From Methylobacter sp. (GTDB lineage: Bacteria > Pseudomonadota > Gammaproteobacteria > Methylococcales > Methylomonadaceae), in NCBI GenBank assembly GCA_004299305.1, contig SCPZ01000139.1, positions 1 to 33,236 of the forward strand: a stretch of 33,236 bases of DNA. Direction: 5' to 3'. Shown here piece after piece: positions 33,067 to 33,236 of the stretch. The notes beneath the pieces were generated by a model. That model saw only the letters and a program-made list of their open reading frames with translations, was not told the origin of the DNA and searched no databases. Made by a program: the position numbers and the translations under genes. How positions within the stretch are numbered: position 1 is the first letter of the stretch; each line of letters begins with the position of its first letter.

Positions 33067-33236
33067 TAAGTAACTCGCAATAAATACCCCCCAGCCCGAA
33101 TAGTTCCCACGCCGGAGCGCTCATCTTTATACACAAGCATCCAAGTAACTCGTCATACCCGCCGGGAAGCGGGTATCCAGTGCCATGGATGGCAAGCTGC
33201 ATACGTCCATGTAGCCTGGATCCCGGCAATCCCTGC
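33067..33236. repeat. Intergenic palindromic repeat, cut by the window end
   Basis: TACCCGC (33156-33162) and GCGGGTA (33169-33175) form a stem, followed by ATCCAG and, further on, CCTGGATCCCGG, a layout common to dispersed repeats that begin with CGTCATACCC. An upstream GTTCCCACGC word resembles another repeat. No gene is visible from 32900 to the end. Confidence 0.5.

Noticed and set aside
1-33236. CRISPR array
   Set aside because: No regularly spaced repeats of 24-40 nt with unique spacers were found; the repeats seen are isolated palindromes or pairs.

Overview
The window looks like chromosomal DNA of a flagellated gammaproteobacterium with moderate GC content. A methylotroph or methanotroph of the Methylococcales type is my best guess. 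The grounds are gammaproteobacterial-style flg genes with sigma-54 promoters, a soluble NAD-linked molybdenum/tungsten formate dehydrogenase operon (a common last step of C1 oxidation), and many small intergenic repeats. No marker here fixes the genus, so the taxonomy is an inference.

Region 1 (about 190-14,700) is an almost complete flagellar rod/hook/ring cluster. On the minus strand flgB-C-D-E-F forms one unit and flgG-H-I-J-K-L a second. On the plus strand flgA is followed by flgM and flgN. Three promoter-like sites sharing TGGCAT-N6-TGCTT (sigma-54 type) precede flgB, flgG and flgA, and a near-consensus sigma-28 site precedes flgM. The hook gene flgE is about twice the usual size because of a roughly 295-residue alanine-rich insertion. 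A higBA toxin-antitoxin module sits between flgF and flgG, flanked by two near-identical 56-57 bp direct repeats that each carry a minus-strand terminator.

Region 2 (14,800-20,650) is a mixed stretch: tRNA-Arg(CCU), the DEAD-box helicases rhlE and dbpA, a degraded IS5-family element between them with a stray coding fragment at its left, a Uma2-type nuclease gene, a small Cys-rich lipoprotein of unknown function, and a tautomerase-like gene.

Region 3 (20,860-26,983) is the formate dehydrogenase operon fdsG-fdsB-fdsA-fdhD-fdsD, preceded by a good sigma-70 promoter. Formate is oxidised on the Mo/W subunit FdsA, electrons pass through its Fe-S clusters to FdsB (FMN, NAD) and FdsG, FdhD sulfurates the cofactor, and FdsD is the small accessory subunit.

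Region 4 (27,100-32,050) holds an NlpC/P60 lipoprotein on the minus strand. On the plus strand follow a membrane-lipid cluster (OlsB-like N-acyltransferase, OlsA/PlsC-like acyltransferase, short CDP-alcohol phosphatidyltransferase) and an overlapping M14 metallopeptidase/alpha-beta hydrolase pair. The right end (32,050-33,236) is rich in palindromes, contains a second Uma2 gene, a MITE-like element and the start of another intergenic repeat. I saw no CRISPR array, prophage or large gene cluster of an obviously new kind. The most unusual items are the FlgE insertion and the repeat-flanked higBA cassette.
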